From DASZUK01 sp035547695 (GTDB taxonomy: Bacteria > Actinomycetota > Acidimicrobiia > Acidimicrobiales > RAAP-2), in NCBI GenBank assembly GCA_035547695.1, contig DASZUK010000062.1, positions 1 to 64,000 on the forward strand: DNA of 64,000 nt, in the 5' to 3' direction. Under the pieces are notes generated by a model that saw only the letters and a program-made list of their open reading frames with translations, was not told the origin of the DNA and did not search any database. Shown here piece after piece: positions 17,561 through 27,206 of this stretch. The position numbers and the translations under genes were made by a program. Positions within the stretch are counted from its first letter, which is position 1; every line of letters starts with the position of its first letter.

Positions 17561-19374
17561 CAGTGTCCCTCCTCGAAGAGCTCGCGGAGCTCGGCCGGCA
17601 TCTCCGGCAGCGGCTCGGGGTTGATGGAGATCGGGGCGTACGGCCCACGCTCGTCGGTCTGGCGCTGGACGAAGTTCACCTTGCCCATCTCCGGATCGGC
17701 GTTCGGGTAGTCCTCCCGGGTGTGCCCCCCGCGGCTCTCCTTGCGGTGCAGCGCCCCCTGGGCCACCGCGGTGGACACCGTCAGCATCGACGGCAGGTCG
17801 GTGGCCAGGTTCCAGCCCGGGTTGTACGGCCGGCCGCCGCCGACGGCCACCTTGGCCGACCGCTCCTTCAGCTCCTCCAGCTTCACCAGCGCCTGCTCCA
17901 GCTCCGGGCCGGTGCGGATGATGCCCACCAGGGCCTGCATGGCCTCCTGCAGCTCGTGCTGGATGGCGTACGGGTTCTCGCCGCCGTCCCGCTCCAGCGG
18001 GGCCAGGGCGTCGGCGATGGCCGACTGGATGTCCCCCTCGTCCACCGCCGGCTCCCCGGTGCGGCCCTCGGCGTAGTCCGACGCCCCGATCCCGGCCCGG
18101 CGCCCGAACACCAGCAGGTCCGACAGCGAGTTCCCGCCGAGCCGGTTGGCCCCGTGCATGCCGCCGGCCACCTCCCCGGCGGCGAACAGCCCCGGCACCG
18201 TGGCCGCCTCCGTCTCGGCGTCCACCCGGACCCCGCCCATCATGTAGTGGCAGGTCGGGCCCACCTCCATGGGGGTGGTGGTGATGTCCACGCCGGCCAG
18301 CTCCATGAACTGGTGGTACATCGACGGCAGCCGCCGCCGGATGTACTCGGCGGACCGCCGGGTGGCGATGTCCAGGAACACCCCGCCGTGCGGGCTGCCC
18401 CGGCCGGCCTTCACCTCGCTGTTGATCGCCCGGGCCACCTCGTCACGGGGCAGCAGGTCCGGGGTCCGGCGGTGGTTGATGTGGTCCTCGTACCAGGCGT
18501 CGGCCTCCTCCTCGGTCTCGGCCGTCTCCGCCCGGAACATCGGGGCCACGTAGTCGAACATGAACCGCTTGCCGTCGCTGTTGCGCAGCACCCCGCCGTC
18601 GCCGCGGACCCCCTCGGTGACCAGCAGGCCCCGGACCGACAGCGGCCACACCATCCCGGTCGGGTGGAACTGGACGCACTCCATCTCGATCACGTCCGCC
18701 CCGGCCCACAGCGCCATGGCGTGGCCGTCCCCGGTGGACTCCCAGGAGTTGGACGTGTACATCCAGCTCTTCCCGATCGAACCGGTGGCCAGGATGACGG
18801 ACTTGGCGGTGAACGTGATGAATTCCCCGGTCGGCCGCCAGTAGCCGACGGCGCCGGACACCCGGCCCTCCGAGTCGGCCAGCAGCCGCAGGACCTTGCA
18901 CTCCATGAACACGTCCACGCCCATGGACACGACCTTCTGCTGCATCGTCCGGATCAGCTCCAGGCCGGTGCGGTCGCCGACGTGGGCCAGCCGGGCGTAG
19001 CGGTGGCCGCCGAAGTCCCGCTGGGTGATCCGGCCGTCCTTGGTCCGGTCGAACAGCGCCCCCCAGGCCTCCAACTCGTAGATCCGGTCCGGGGCCTCCT
19101 GGGCGTGCAACTGGGCCATCCGCCAGTTGTTCAGCATCTTGCCGCCGCGCATGGTGTCCCGGAAGTGCACCTTCCAGTTGTCCTCCGACCACACATGGCC
19201 CATGGCCGCCGCCGCACCCCCCTCGGCCATCACCGTGTGGGCCTTCCCCAGCAGCGACTTGCACACCAGTGCCACCCGCAGCCCGCGCTCCTGCGCCTCC
19301 ACCGCCGCCCGCAGCCCGGCGCCGCCGGCGCCAATGACGATCACGTCGTACTGGTGAGACTCGTACTCGGCCAT
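17560..19374 (-). CDS. sdhA: Succinate dehydrogenase flavoprotein subunit
   Basis: 604 residues. DVIVIGAGGAGLRAAVEAQE is the FAD-binding Rossmann motif, and HTVMAEGGAAAAMG contains the His for covalent FAD. FHPTGM, LLVTEGVRGDGG and the Arg-containing HGANRLGGNSLSDLLVFGRR form the dicarboxylate site. It oxidises succinate and passes electrons to SdhB. With the five-helix anchor upstream this is the mycobacterial Sdh1 arrangement (anchor-A-B). Confidence 0.96.
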   Translation of the reverse strand: MAEYESHQYDVIVIGAGGAGLRAAVEAQERGLRVALVCKSLLGKAHTVMAEGGAAAAMGHVWSEDNWKVHFRDTMRGGKMLNNWRMAQLHAQEAPDRIYELEAWGALFDRTKDGRITQRDFGGHRYARLAHVGDRTGLELIRTMQQKVVSMGVDVFMECKVLRLLADSEGRVSGAVGYWRPTGEFITFTAKSVILATGSIGKSWMYTSNSWESTGDGHAMALWAGADVIEMECVQFHPTGMVWPLSVRGLLVTEGVRGDGGVLRNSDGKRFMFDYVAPMFRAETAETEEEADAWYEDHINHRRTPDLLPRDEVARAINSEVKAGRGSPHGGVFLDIATRRSAEYIRRRLPSMYHQFMELAGVDITTTPMEVGPTCHYMMGGVRVDAETEAATVPGLFAAGEVAGGMHGANRLGGNSLSDLLVFGRRAGIGASDYAEGRTGEPAVDEGDIQSAIADALAPLERDGGENPYAIQHELQEAMQALVGIIRTGPELEQALVKLEELKERSAKVAVGGGRPYNPGWNLATDLPSMLTVSTAVAQGALHRKESRGGHTREDYPNADPEMGKVNFVQRQTDERGPYAPISINPEPLPEMPAELRELFEEGH

Positions 19375-19443
19375 CTGTTCTCCGGTTCCTCTCGTCCCTC
19401 TCGCCGCCTGGCGGCCCGACCGACTGCGCCCGCGCCCTGCGGC

Positions 19444-20274
19444 CTAGAAGTGGAAGCCCGGGTCGTGGAAGGCCCCGGAGGCCACCAGCCGTACGTAGAG
19501 GTCGGTCAGGGCCACGAAGACCAGGCTGGCCCAGGCGAACTTCATGTGGATGGCGTTGAGGGGGGTCACCAGCTTCCACAGCCGGTACCGGATGGGGTGC
19601 TTGGCGAAGCTCTTCAGTTGCCCGCCGCACAGGTGCCGGCAGGAGTGGCAGGACACGCTGTACAGCCACAGCAGGACGGCGTTGACGCAGAGGACCACCG
19701 TCCCCACGCTGATGCCCCAGCCGGTGGGGTAGCCCGGTTGCCGGAACGCCATGACGGCGTCGATGGTCAGGATCACGTTCAGGACGAGCCCCAGGTAGAA
19801 GAACCACCGGTGCACGTTCTGCAGGATCAGCGGGAAACGGGTCTCGCCGCTGTAGGTGGCGTGGCCGTCGGCGACGGCGCAGTTCGGCGGCGACAACCAC
19901 ATCGACCGGTAGTAGGCCCGACGGTAGTAGTAGCAGGACAGCCGGAACCCGAGGGGGACCACCAGGATGAGGATGGCCGGCGAGATCTCCCACCAGCTCA
20001 GGGTGAAGCTGGGGTGGCTCCCCGGCACGCAGCTCGCCGCCAGGCAGGGGGAGTAGAACGGCGAGATCAGGTCACGGTGTGTGGCCGCCCCGACGAAGTA
20101 GTCCTTGTTCACGAACGCCGCCCACGTCGAGTAGACCACGAAGGCGATCAGGACGGAGGCGGTCACCGCCGGCTGCAGCCACCAGCGGTCCTGCCGCAGG
20201 GTCGGCACATCCGGGCCCCCGCGGGCGCCCCCGATCTCCACCGGGGTGACCGTCACGTTCTCCACCGTCGTCAC
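19444..20274 (-). CDS. sdhC: Succinate dehydrogenase membrane anchor, Sdh1 type
   Basis: 276 residues with five predicted membrane helices: WWLQPAVTASVLIAFVVYST, ISPAILILVVPLGFRLSCYY, WFFYLGLVLNVILTIDAVMA, SVGTVVLCVNAVLLWLYSVS and FAWASLVFVALTDLYVRLVA. A single large anchor preceding sdhA is the layout of mycobacterial Sdh1 (Rv0249c type) rather than separate SdhC and SdhD. CHSCRHLCGG contains cysteines and a possible haem/quinone-site His. The start is the GTG at 20274, with GGAAGGAGG upstream. A longer upstream reading overlaps the MoxR promoter and is shadow-like. Confidence 0.85.
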   Translation of the reverse strand: MTTVENVTVTPVEIGGARGGPDVPTLRQDRWWLQPAVTASVLIAFVVYSTWAAFVNKDYFVGAATHRDLISPFYSPCLAASCVPGSHPSFTLSWWEISPAILILVVPLGFRLSCYYYRRAYYRSMWLSPPNCAVADGHATYSGETRFPLILQNVHRWFFYLGLVLNVILTIDAVMAFRQPGYPTGWGISVGTVVLCVNAVLLWLYSVSCHSCRHLCGGQLKSFAKHPIRYRLWKLVTPLNAIHMKFAWASLVFVALTDLYVRLVASGAFHDPGFHF

Positions 20275-20479
20275 GCCGTCCTCCTTCCCCGCGCCGGACG
20301 GCCGCGGGCCTCCTGGGACCGTCTCTTCCCGCGCCGAGCCATGGGGCCCGAGCACGGATGGCCCACATCTTTCCAGACCAGCAGCCCAGGGGTGCAACTC
20401 CCGGCCCCGTCGCTCCGCTCCCCGGCGGCCGGCGCCCCATTTCCGGCCCGGCGCCGGCCCCATTTCGGGATGGCGGGCA

Positions 20480-20485
20480 TAGGCT
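20480..20485 (+). promoter_or_regulatory. -10 box of the MoxR gene (leaderless)
   Basis: TAGGCT ends 7 nt before ATG 20493. The same hexamer at the same spacing precedes the DivIVA-type and UPF0182 genes. Confidence 0.5.
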
Positions 20486-20492
20486 CAATCCC

Positions 20493-21983
20493 ATGCCCCC
20501 CGATCCCATGGCCTCCGATCCCCCCATGGCCCCCGGTCCCATGGCCCCCGCCCCGGCCCACCCCCTCGCCCCCCCGCCGGACCTGCCCCGCACCCTCGGC
20601 GCCCTCCGGGCGTCGGGCTGGCAGTCGGTGCCGGTCGCCGCAGAGCTCCGCCGGAACGCCGCCGCCCGCATCGCCGCCGGGTCCCCCCTGGTGGAAGGGG
20701 TCCTCGGCTTCGAGGACACCGTCATCCCCCAGTTGGAGAACGCCCTGCTGGCCGGGCACGACGTCATCCTCCTCGGTGAGCGCGGCCAGGCCAAGACCCG
20801 GCTCATCCGGGCCCTGGTCGACCTGCTCGACGAGTGGCTGCCCACCGTGGCCGGGTCCGAGATCAACGACGACCCCTACCACCCCACCTCCCGGTTCGCC
20901 CGGCTCCGGGTGGCCGAGGAGGGCGACGAGACCCCCGTCGAGTGGCGGCACCGGTCCGACCGGTACGGCGAGAAGCTGGCCACCCCCGACACGTCCATCG
21001 CCGACCTCATCGGCGAGGTCGACCCCATCAAGGTGGCCGAGGGCCGGTACCTGTCCGACGAGCTGGCCCTCCACTACGGCCTGGTCCCCCGGGTCAACCG
21101 GGGCATCTTCGCCATCAACGAGCTCCCCGACCTGGCCGAGCGCATCCAGGTCGGCCTGCTCAACGTCCTGGAGGAGCGCGACGTCCAGATCCGCGGCCAC
21201 CGCATCCGGCTGCCCCTCGACGTCGTCCTGGTCGCCACCGCCAACCCCGAGGACTACACCAACCGTGGCCGCATCATCACCCCGCTGAAGGACCGGTTCG
21301 GGGCCCAGATCCGCACCCACTACCCCCCCGACACCCGTACCGAGGTGGCCGTCATGCGGGCCGAGGCCCAGTTGCCGGCCGGCGGCCCCCCGGTGACCGT
21401 GCCGCCGTACCTGGAAGAGGTGGTGGCCGAGATCAGCCAGTTGGCCCGCCGCAGCCCGCACCTCAACCAGCGCAGCGGCGTCTCCGTCCGGCTCACCATC
21501 GCCAACTACGAGACCCTGGTGGCCAACGCCCAGCGCCGCGCCCTGCGGACCGGCGAGCCCGTCGTCGTCCCCCGGGTCAGCGACCTGGCCGCCCTGGTGT
21601 CCTCCACCCAGGGCAAGGTCGAGGTGGAGGCCCTGGAGGAGGGCCGCGAGCAGGAGGTCGTCGCCCAACTGGCCGCCGCCGCCGTCCTGTCCGTCTTCCG
21701 CCGCCGCGTCACCCTGGACGAGCCCGGCCGGCTGGTCGCCGCCTTCGACACCGGCATGGTCGTCCACGCCGGCGACGACCTGCCGGCCGCCGACTACCTC
21801 GCCGTCCTCGCCGACCTCCCCGAGCTGGAGCCTCCCGCCCGGGCCCTGGCCGGCCCCGACGCCGCCGAGTCCCCCGCCCTCCTGGCCAGCGCCCTCGAAT
21901 TCCTCCTGGAGGGCCTCCACCTGACCAAGCGGCTCAACAAGGACGCCTCCGGCCCCCGCGCCCTCTACCGGAGCCGCAAATGA
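20493..21983 (+). CDS. MoxR/BchI-type AAA+ ATPase
   Basis: 496 residues. It starts with a Met/Pro-rich segment (three alternative ATGs), then an AAA+ domain: ILLGERGQAKTRLIRAL is Walker A (residues ~95-102), GIFAINELPDLAERIQVGLLNVLEER is Walker B with the helix-2 insert, and VLVATANPEDYTNRGRIITP is sensor 1. This is the magnesium-chelatase ATPase type, which acts as a chaperone or metal-insertion motor with a VWA partner. That partner overlaps it by 4 bp. The target of the pair is unknown. Confidence 0.88.
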   Translation: MPPDPMASDPPMAPGPMAPAPAHPLAPPPDLPRTLGALRASGWQSVPVAAELRRNAAARIAAGSPLVEGVLGFEDTVIPQLENALLAGHDVILLGERGQAKTRLIRALVDLLDEWLPTVAGSEINDDPYHPTSRFARLRVAEEGDETPVEWRHRSDRYGEKLATPDTSIADLIGEVDPIKVAEGRYLSDELALHYGLVPRVNRGIFAINELPDLAERIQVGLLNVLEERDVQIRGHRIRLPLDVVLVATANPEDYTNRGRIITPLKDRFGAQIRTHYPPDTRTEVAVMRAEAQLPAGGPPVTVPPYLEEVVAEISQLARRSPHLNQRSGVSVRLTIANYETLVANAQRRALRTGEPVVVPRVSDLAALVSSTQGKVEVEALEEGREQEVVAQLAAAAVLSVFRRRVTLDEPGRLVAAFDTGMVVHAGDDLPAADYLAVLADLPELEPPARALAGPDAAESPALLASALEFLLEGLHLTKRLNKDASGPRALYRSRK

Positions 21984-23995
21984 CCCACACCGGCGGCGTC
22001 AATTACTCGTACAGCGCCTGGGACGGCTCCCAGGAGCACCTGGACCTGGACCCCGACGAGCTGCTGGCCGAGGTCACCGACGACCTGCTGGCCGGCGGCG
22101 ACCTGGACGACGCCCTGCGGCGGCTGATGCGCAGCGGCATGCAGACGGCGTCGGGCGAACGGGTGATGGGCCTCCGGGAGATGCTGGAGCGGCTGCGCGA
22201 GCGCCGGGCCGAGCTGCTTTCGCAGGGCGACCCCGACGGGGAGCTGGCCCGGCTGTCCGACGCCCTGGACGAGGTGGTCGAGACCGAGCGGTCGGCCATC
22301 GACGGCCTCGAGGCGGACGCCCAGGCGTCCGGCGACGACCGCCGTCAGCAGGTCACCGGTGACGTGGCCGCCGAGAGGCGCATCGCCCTGGACCTGTTGC
22401 CCGAGGACCTGGCCGGCCGGGTCAGGGAGCTGCAGCACTACGAGTTCGTCTCCTCGGAGGCCCGCGAGCAGTTCGAGCAACTGGTCGAGGAGCTCCGCCA
22501 GCAGGTGGCCGACACCTACTTCAAGGGCATGGCCGACGCCATGTCGTCCATGGACCCCGACCAGCTCAACCACATGCGGGAGGCCTTCGACGCCCTCAAC
22601 ACCATGATCGAGCAGCGCGAGCGCGGCGACCCCCTGGACCCCACCTTCCAGGACTTCATGGACCGGTTCGGTGACCTGTTCCCCGGGGCCGAGTCCCTGG
22701 ACGACCTCCTGGAGCAGATGGCCCAGCGGATGGCCGCGGCCGAGGCCATGTGGCAGTCGCTGTCCCCCGAGCAGCGCGACCAGCTCCGGCAGTTGGCGGA
22801 GTCCCTGCTGGAGGACGTGGACCTGCGCTGGCAGGTGGAGCGGCTGGCCGGCAACCTGCAGCGGGCCGTCCCCGGCGCCGGCTGGGGACAGGGGTACCGG
22901 TTCACCGGCGACAACCCCATGGGCCTCGCCCAGGCCACCGACATGGCCGCCCAGCTCGGCCAGTTGGACCGGATGGAGGACGTCCTGCAGTCCGCCTCCG
23001 CCGCCTCCGCCCTCTCCGAGATCGACGTCGACCAGGTCCGCCGGCAGCTCGGCGACGACGCCGCCCGTTCCCTCGACCGCCTGGCCCGGCTGGCCCGCGA
23101 CCTGACCGAGGCCGGCCTCATCGAGAACCGCGGTGGCCGCCTCGAGCTGACCCCCCAGGGCGTCCGCCGCCTCGGCCAGCGCGCCCTGTCCGACCTGTTC
23201 TCCCAGATGTCCCGGGACCGCCTCGGCGACCACCAGGCCACCTGGTCCGGCACCGGCCACGACCGGGAGGAGACCACCAAGCCGTACGAGTTCGGTGACC
23301 CCTTCAACCTCCACCTGGCCCAGACCGTCCACAACGCCGTCCGCCGTTCCGGCAGCGGCGTCCCCGTCCGGCTGGACCCCTCCGACTTCGAGGTGGTCGA
23401 GACCGAGGCCCTCGCCCGGTCGGCCACCGTGCTGCTCGTCGACCTGTCCATGTCCATGCCGATGCGCGACAACTTCGTGCCGGCCAAGAAGATGGCCATG
23501 GCCCTGCATACCCTCATCTCCAGCCGGTTCCCCCGCGACTACCTCGGCATCGTCGGCTTCTCCGAGGTCGCCCGCGAGATCAAGCCCGAGGACCTCCCCA
23601 CCGCCATGTGGGACTACGTCTACGGCACCAACCTGCAGCACGGCCTGCTGCTGGCCCGCAAGATGCTGGCCCACCAGCACGGCACCAAGCAGATCATCGT
23701 CGTCACCGACGGCGAGCCCACCGCCCACATCGACCCCGACGGCGAGGTCTTCTTCAACTACCCCCCCGTCCCCGAGACCCTCCGGCGCACCATGGCCGAG
23801 GTGGTCCGCTGCACCCGGGCCCGCATCACCATCAACGTCTTCGCCCTCGACATCGAGCGCACCCAGTTCCCCTTCGTGGAGCAGATCGCCCGCATCAACG
23901 GCGGCCGCACCTTCTCCACCACCCCCGACGCCCTCGGCGGCTACGTCCTGGTGGACTTCCTCACCCACCGCCGGGTGCTCCGGCCGGCCGGATAG
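21980..23995 (+). CDS. VWA-domain protein, partner of the MoxR ATPase
   Basis: 671 residues, mostly acidic helical sequence. A C-terminal von Willebrand A domain begins at LLVDLSMSMPMRDNFVPAKK; DLSMS (near residue 488) is the DxSxS MIDAS metal site, and VVTDGEPTAHI supplies the later MIDAS Asp. This is the ChlD/CoxE-like partner of MoxR ATPases. Its ATG overlaps the MoxR stop (ATGA). Family pairs remodel or metallate a client complex. A nearby client gene is not obvious; the divergent neighbour is sdhC. Confidence 0.87.
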   Translation: MTHTGGVNYSYSAWDGSQEHLDLDPDELLAEVTDDLLAGGDLDDALRRLMRSGMQTASGERVMGLREMLERLRERRAELLSQGDPDGELARLSDALDEVVETERSAIDGLEADAQASGDDRRQQVTGDVAAERRIALDLLPEDLAGRVRELQHYEFVSSEAREQFEQLVEELRQQVADTYFKGMADAMSSMDPDQLNHMREAFDALNTMIEQRERGDPLDPTFQDFMDRFGDLFPGAESLDDLLEQMAQRMAAAEAMWQSLSPEQRDQLRQLAESLLEDVDLRWQVERLAGNLQRAVPGAGWGQGYRFTGDNPMGLAQATDMAAQLGQLDRMEDVLQSASAASALSEIDVDQVRRQLGDDAARSLDRLARLARDLTEAGLIENRGGRLELTPQGVRRLGQRALSDLFSQMSRDRLGDHQATWSGTGHDREETTKPYEFGDPFNLHLAQTVHNAVRRSGSGVPVRLDPSDFEVVETEALARSATVLLVDLSMSMPMRDNFVPAKKMAMALHTLISSRFPRDYLGIVGFSEVAREIKPEDLPTAMWDYVYGTNLQHGLLLARKMLAHQHGTKQIIVVTDGEPTAHIDPDGEVFFNYPPVPETLRRTMAEVVRCTRARITINVFALDIERTQFPFVEQIARINGGRTFSTTPDALGGYVLVDFLTHRRVLRPAG

Positions 23996-24143
23996 CACCG
24001 CCGGGGCTCCCCCTCGTCCCGTCGGGGATGGCGTCGGCCGGGGCCGTCAGGCGGGGTGCCCCTTGCGCATCCTGGAGAGATGGGGGAAGATAACAACGTT
24101 GTAGTTACATCGTTGCCACCTAGTGGTGAGGGGAGGCGCACCC

Positions 24144-24428
24144 GTGGACATCGTGTCGCTGCTCTACGGTCGCCAAGACCGGAGTTGGCAGGCGCAGGCC
24201 AACTGCATGGGCGTGGACCCAGATCTGTTCTTCCCGGAGCGGGGGGCGTCCACCCGGGAAGCCAAGGAGGTCTGCCGGGGCTGTGTGGTCCGCGAGGACT
24301 GCCTGGAGTACGCCCTGGCCAACGGGGAGAAGTTCGGCATCTGGGGGGGGATGAGCGAGCGGGAGCGCCGCCGCATCCGCCGCGCCCGGGCCATGCAGCG
24401 CCGGGCTGCCGTCGCCAGCGCGAGCTGA
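24144..24428 (+). CDS. WhiB family iron-sulphur transcription factor
   Basis: 94 residues. It has the four cluster cysteines: one in QANCMGVD and three in VCRGCVVREDCLEYA, followed by the FGIWGGMSERERRRIRR turn and basic tail that contact sigma factor and DNA. WhiB proteins bind a 4Fe-4S cluster sensitive to O2/NO and act with the sigma-A region 4. GTG 24144 has GGGAGG 7 nt upstream. Its AT-richer upstream region contains ACAACGTTGT (24093-24102), a possible autoregulatory site. Confidence 0.92.
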   Translation: MDIVSLLYGRQDRSWQAQANCMGVDPDLFFPERGASTREAKEVCRGCVVREDCLEYALANGEKFGIWGGMSERERRRIRRARAMQRRAAVASAS

Positions 24429-24449
24429 ACACCGCCGGCCCGGCCGGGG

Positions 24450-25304
24450 TCAACCCGGCCGGGTGAGCCGGCTCTCCAGCCGGGCCTCGATGGTGCGGTC
24501 GGGCCGCAGGTCCAGCTCGGCCCACCTGGCCGGAGGAACCGCGGCGAGGACGGCCTCGGGGACCAGGCCGACGAGCTCCGAGCCGGCCACCCGGGCCCCC
24601 TCCGCCCGCAGCAGCCGGTCCACCGTGTCGTGGACCTGGGCCGGACCGACGTCGTACGGGGCCACCAGGTTGCAGGACACCTGGAGCTTCCCGGACAGGT
24701 CCAGGCCCAACGACCGCACCGCCGGACCCCGGATGGCCGACGCCACCGACCGGATCAGCCCCGGGGTCCCCCCCGCCACCCACAGGTTGTAGGCCACCAG
24801 CACCGGGCGGGCACCCACCGCGCAGCCACCTGCGGTGGGGTGGGGGTCCGGCGGCCCGTAGTCCGGCCGAAGCTCCCCGAACGCGGCCCGTCTCAGCTCC
24901 GGCAACGTCCGATGCCCGCCGTCCGGCAGCGGGCCGTACAGGAAGCAGGGCAGCTCCAGCTCCGCTGCGGCCCACCGGGCGAACCGGTCCCTGGCGGCCA
25001 CCGCCGGGGCCAGGTCCGGCACGGGGCCGGTGTCGAGGGGGACGAACGGCACCACGTCCAGCACCCCGATCCGGGGATGCCGGCCCGCATGGCCGGCCAG
25101 GTCGACGGCGGCCACCGCCGCCGCGGCCAGGGCTCGGGCCCCGGCCTCCACCGTGGCGGCCGGGCCGCCGAGGGTGAACACCGCCCGGTGGTGGTCCGGG
25201 TCCCGGTGGACGTCCAGCAGCACTCCGCCGCAGGCCGCCGCCAGTTCGCCCAGCACGGCCACGTCGCGGCCCTCGCTGACGTTGACGACGCATTCCAGGT
25301 TCAC
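24450..25304 (-). CDS. Glutamate formiminotransferase-family protein
   Basis: 284 residues. The start MNLECVVNVSEGRDVAVLGE followed by LLDVHRDPDHHRAVFTLGG matches the N-terminal domain of formiminotransferase (ECVxNxSEGRD, DxxHxRxVxT). HPRIGVLDVVPFVPL and LQVSCNLVAPY continue the fold. Classic enzymes move a formimino group from formiminoglutamate to THF in histidine breakdown. No hut genes are nearby, so the substrate is uncertain, though the wider neighbourhood is rich in folate enzymes. The GTG start is at 25304. The gene is convergent with whiB, with 21 bp between stops. Confidence 0.85.
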   Translation of the reverse strand: MNLECVVNVSEGRDVAVLGELAAACGGVLLDVHRDPDHHRAVFTLGGPAATVEAGARALAAAAVAAVDLAGHAGRHPRIGVLDVVPFVPLDTGPVPDLAPAVAARDRFARWAAAELELPCFLYGPLPDGGHRTLPELRRAAFGELRPDYGPPDPHPTAGGCAVGARPVLVAYNLWVAGGTPGLIRSVASAIRGPAVRSLGLDLSGKLQVSCNLVAPYDVGPAQVHDTVDRLLRAEGARVAGSELVGLVPEAVLAAVPPARWAELDLRPDRTIEARLESRLTRPG

Positions 25305-25412
25305 CGACCGCCACCGCCGGTGGGAATGCGCGCGGCCGTCCCGCAGGGAAATGGAGGCAAATGACGCCGGGCCACGCCGCCCGGAAACCGCCGTTTCAGG
25401 GGCGGCCGTCGG

Positions 25413-25658
25413 TCAGACCGGAACGGCCGTCGCCACCGTCCGGCGTCGGCGCAGGATCCGGCGGCGCTCCCGCTCGGACCGGCCGCCCCAGACGCCATGA
25501 TCGATCCGGTTGACGAGGGCATACTCTAGACATGCCTCCGACACCGGGCACTCGGCACAGATGCGCTGCGCCGACTGCACGCCCAGCCCGTCGCTCGGGA
25601 AGAAAACGGCCGGCGGAACCTCCCGGCACTTGCCTTCGGCCATCCAGTCGGTGTTCAT
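25413..25658 (-). CDS. WhiB family transcription factor (second copy)
   Basis: 81 residues. The cysteines are in AEGKCREVP and ICAECPVSEACLEYA, with HGVWGGRSERERRRILRRRR as the C-terminal turn and basic tail. ATG 25658 has GGGAG 7 nt upstream; a longer upstream reading lacks family similarity. It is divergent from the HtrA-like protease with 69 bp between starts, so it may regulate that gene or itself. Confidence 0.92.
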   Translation of the reverse strand: MNTDWMAEGKCREVPPAVFFPSDGLGVQSAQRICAECPVSEACLEYALVNRIDHGVWGGRSERERRRILRRRRTVATAVPV

Positions 25659-25727
25659 GGGCGTGCTCCCTTCTCGGGACCAAGTGTAGTCATCCAACTG
25701 CAACGAAAGGCCGTCCGGGCCCACACT

Positions 25728-27206
25728 TTGACGGAATCCTTATCTTCGGCTCCTGCGCCTGAACCCCCGCCGTCCTGGCCGCCACCCGGCCCGCCCAGCC
25801 CCTACGGAGCCCCGCCCGGTGCCCCGCCGTCGGTGCCGGGCGGCTCGCCGTGGCCACCACCCCCGCCGCCACCTCCACCACCCCCGCCACCCCCATTGCT
25901 GCCACCCCTGCCCGGCCCGGGACCGGCATACGGCCCGCCGCCCGGCCCGCCGTGGCCGCCGGTCCCCCCGCCCCGGCGGGTCGTCCAGACCCTGACCCGC
26001 CGCAACTGGATATGGGTGGTCGCCGTCACCGCGGTCGTAGCCGCCCTGATCGGCGCCGTGGCCGGCCTGTGGGTGGGCCTGGGCAGCCAGCACACGGTGG
26101 TCGAGAAGTACTTCCCCAACCGCAGCCTGCTGGCCCATCCCCACGACATCCAGGCCGTCCTGGCCAAGGTGGAGCCGGCCGTGGTGTCCATCGACACCAC
26201 CGGGTTCACCGGCGGCACCGCCGACGGCGGCACCGGGTCAGGGGGCCAGGGGACAGGGGGCCGGGAGGTGGAGGGCGCCGGCACCGGCATGATCCTCACC
26301 CCCGACGGCGAGGTGCTCACCAACGACCACGTCGTGGCCGGGGCCAGCACGGTCACCGTCACCCTGTTCGGCCAGGACGACGCCCTGCCCGCCCACCTGG
26401 TCGGCACCGATCCCACACAGGACCTCGCCCTGGTGCAGATCGACGGCCAGCACGACCTGCCGACCGTCAGCCTCGGCGACTCCGCCCGGGTCCAGGTCGG
26501 CGACGACGTGGTCGCCATCGGGAACGCCCTCGCCCTGCAGGGCGGCCCCACCGTGACCGAGGGCATCGTGTCGGCCACCGACCGGTCCCTGTCCGCCCGG
26601 TCCGACGTCTCCGGCGCCACCGAGCACCTGTCCGGGCTACTGCAGACCGACGCACCGATCAACCCCGGCAACTCCGGCGGCCCCCTGGTGAACGCCGACG
26701 CCGAGGTCGTCGGGATGAACACCGCCGTGGCCCAGAGCGGTGGCGGCAACGCCCCGGCGCAGGACATCGGGTTCGCCATCGCCATCGACACCATCAAGCC
26801 CCTGCTGCCCGGCCTGCGGACCGGCGGGACCGGCGGGTCCGGCGGGTCCGGCGGGTCCGGCCAGGGGGGCGCAGCCGGCGGGGACGGACCGGCCACCACC
26901 GCCTACCTCGGGGTGGTGGTGGAGAACGTCACCCCGCAGGTGGCCGAGGCCCGGCACCTGGCCACCACCGGCGGAGCCCTGGTGGTCGGGCTGGCCAAGG
27001 CCGGCCCAGCCGCCGCCGCCGGAGTGCGGACCGGGGACGTCGTCGTGTCCCTGGACGGCGCCGCCGTGCCCGACGTGGCCACCCTGGTGAAGGACATCGC
27101 CGCCCACGCCCCCGGCGACACCGTCACCGTCGGCATCGACCGGGGCGGCCGCCGCTCCACGGTGTCCGCCACCCTCGGCTCCACCCCCGGCTCCACCTCC
27201 GGCTGA
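25728..27206 (+). CDS. HtrA/PepD-like membrane-anchored serine protease with PDZ
   Basis: 492 residues. Residues 1-85 are a cytoplasmic Pro-rich region including a long poly-Pro run. One membrane helix follows (IWVVAVTAVVAALIGAVAGL), then a trypsin-like domain with an intact triad: H201 in TNDHVVAG, D232 in TQDLALVQID, and S316 in PGNSGGPLV. After a Gly-Ser linker (four 9-bp GGCGGGTCC-like repeats) comes one PDZ domain (YLGVVVENVTPQVAEA, DVVVSLDGAAV). This is the actinobacterial envelope quality-control type. The start is uncertain: TTG at 25728. Confidence 0.9.
   Translation: MTESLSSAPAPEPPPSWPPPGPPSPYGAPPGAPPSVPGGSPWPPPPPPPPPPPPPPLLPPLPGPGPAYGPPPGPPWPPVPPPRRVVQTLTRRNWIWVVAVTAVVAALIGAVAGLWVGLGSQHTVVEKYFPNRSLLAHPHDIQAVLAKVEPAVVSIDTTGFTGGTADGGTGSGGQGTGGREVEGAGTGMILTPDGEVLTNDHVVAGASTVTVTLFGQDDALPAHLVGTDPTQDLALVQIDGQHDLPTVSLGDSARVQVGDDVVAIGNALALQGGPTVTEGIVSATDRSLSARSDVSGATEHLSGLLQTDAPINPGNSGGPLVNADAEVVGMNTAVAQSGGGNAPAQDIGFAIAIDTIKPLLPGLRTGGTGGSGGSGGSGQGGAAGGDGPATTAYLGVVVENVTPQVAEARHLATTGGALVVGLAKAGPAAAAGVRTGDVVVSLDGAAVPDVATLVKDIAAHAPGDTVTVGIDRGGRRSTVSATLGSTPGSTSG

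Noticed and set aside
22516..23517. Minus-strand frame opposite the VWA gene
   Set aside because: Arg/Ser-rich shadow; the plus strand has a coupled start, MIDAS motif and full-length fold.
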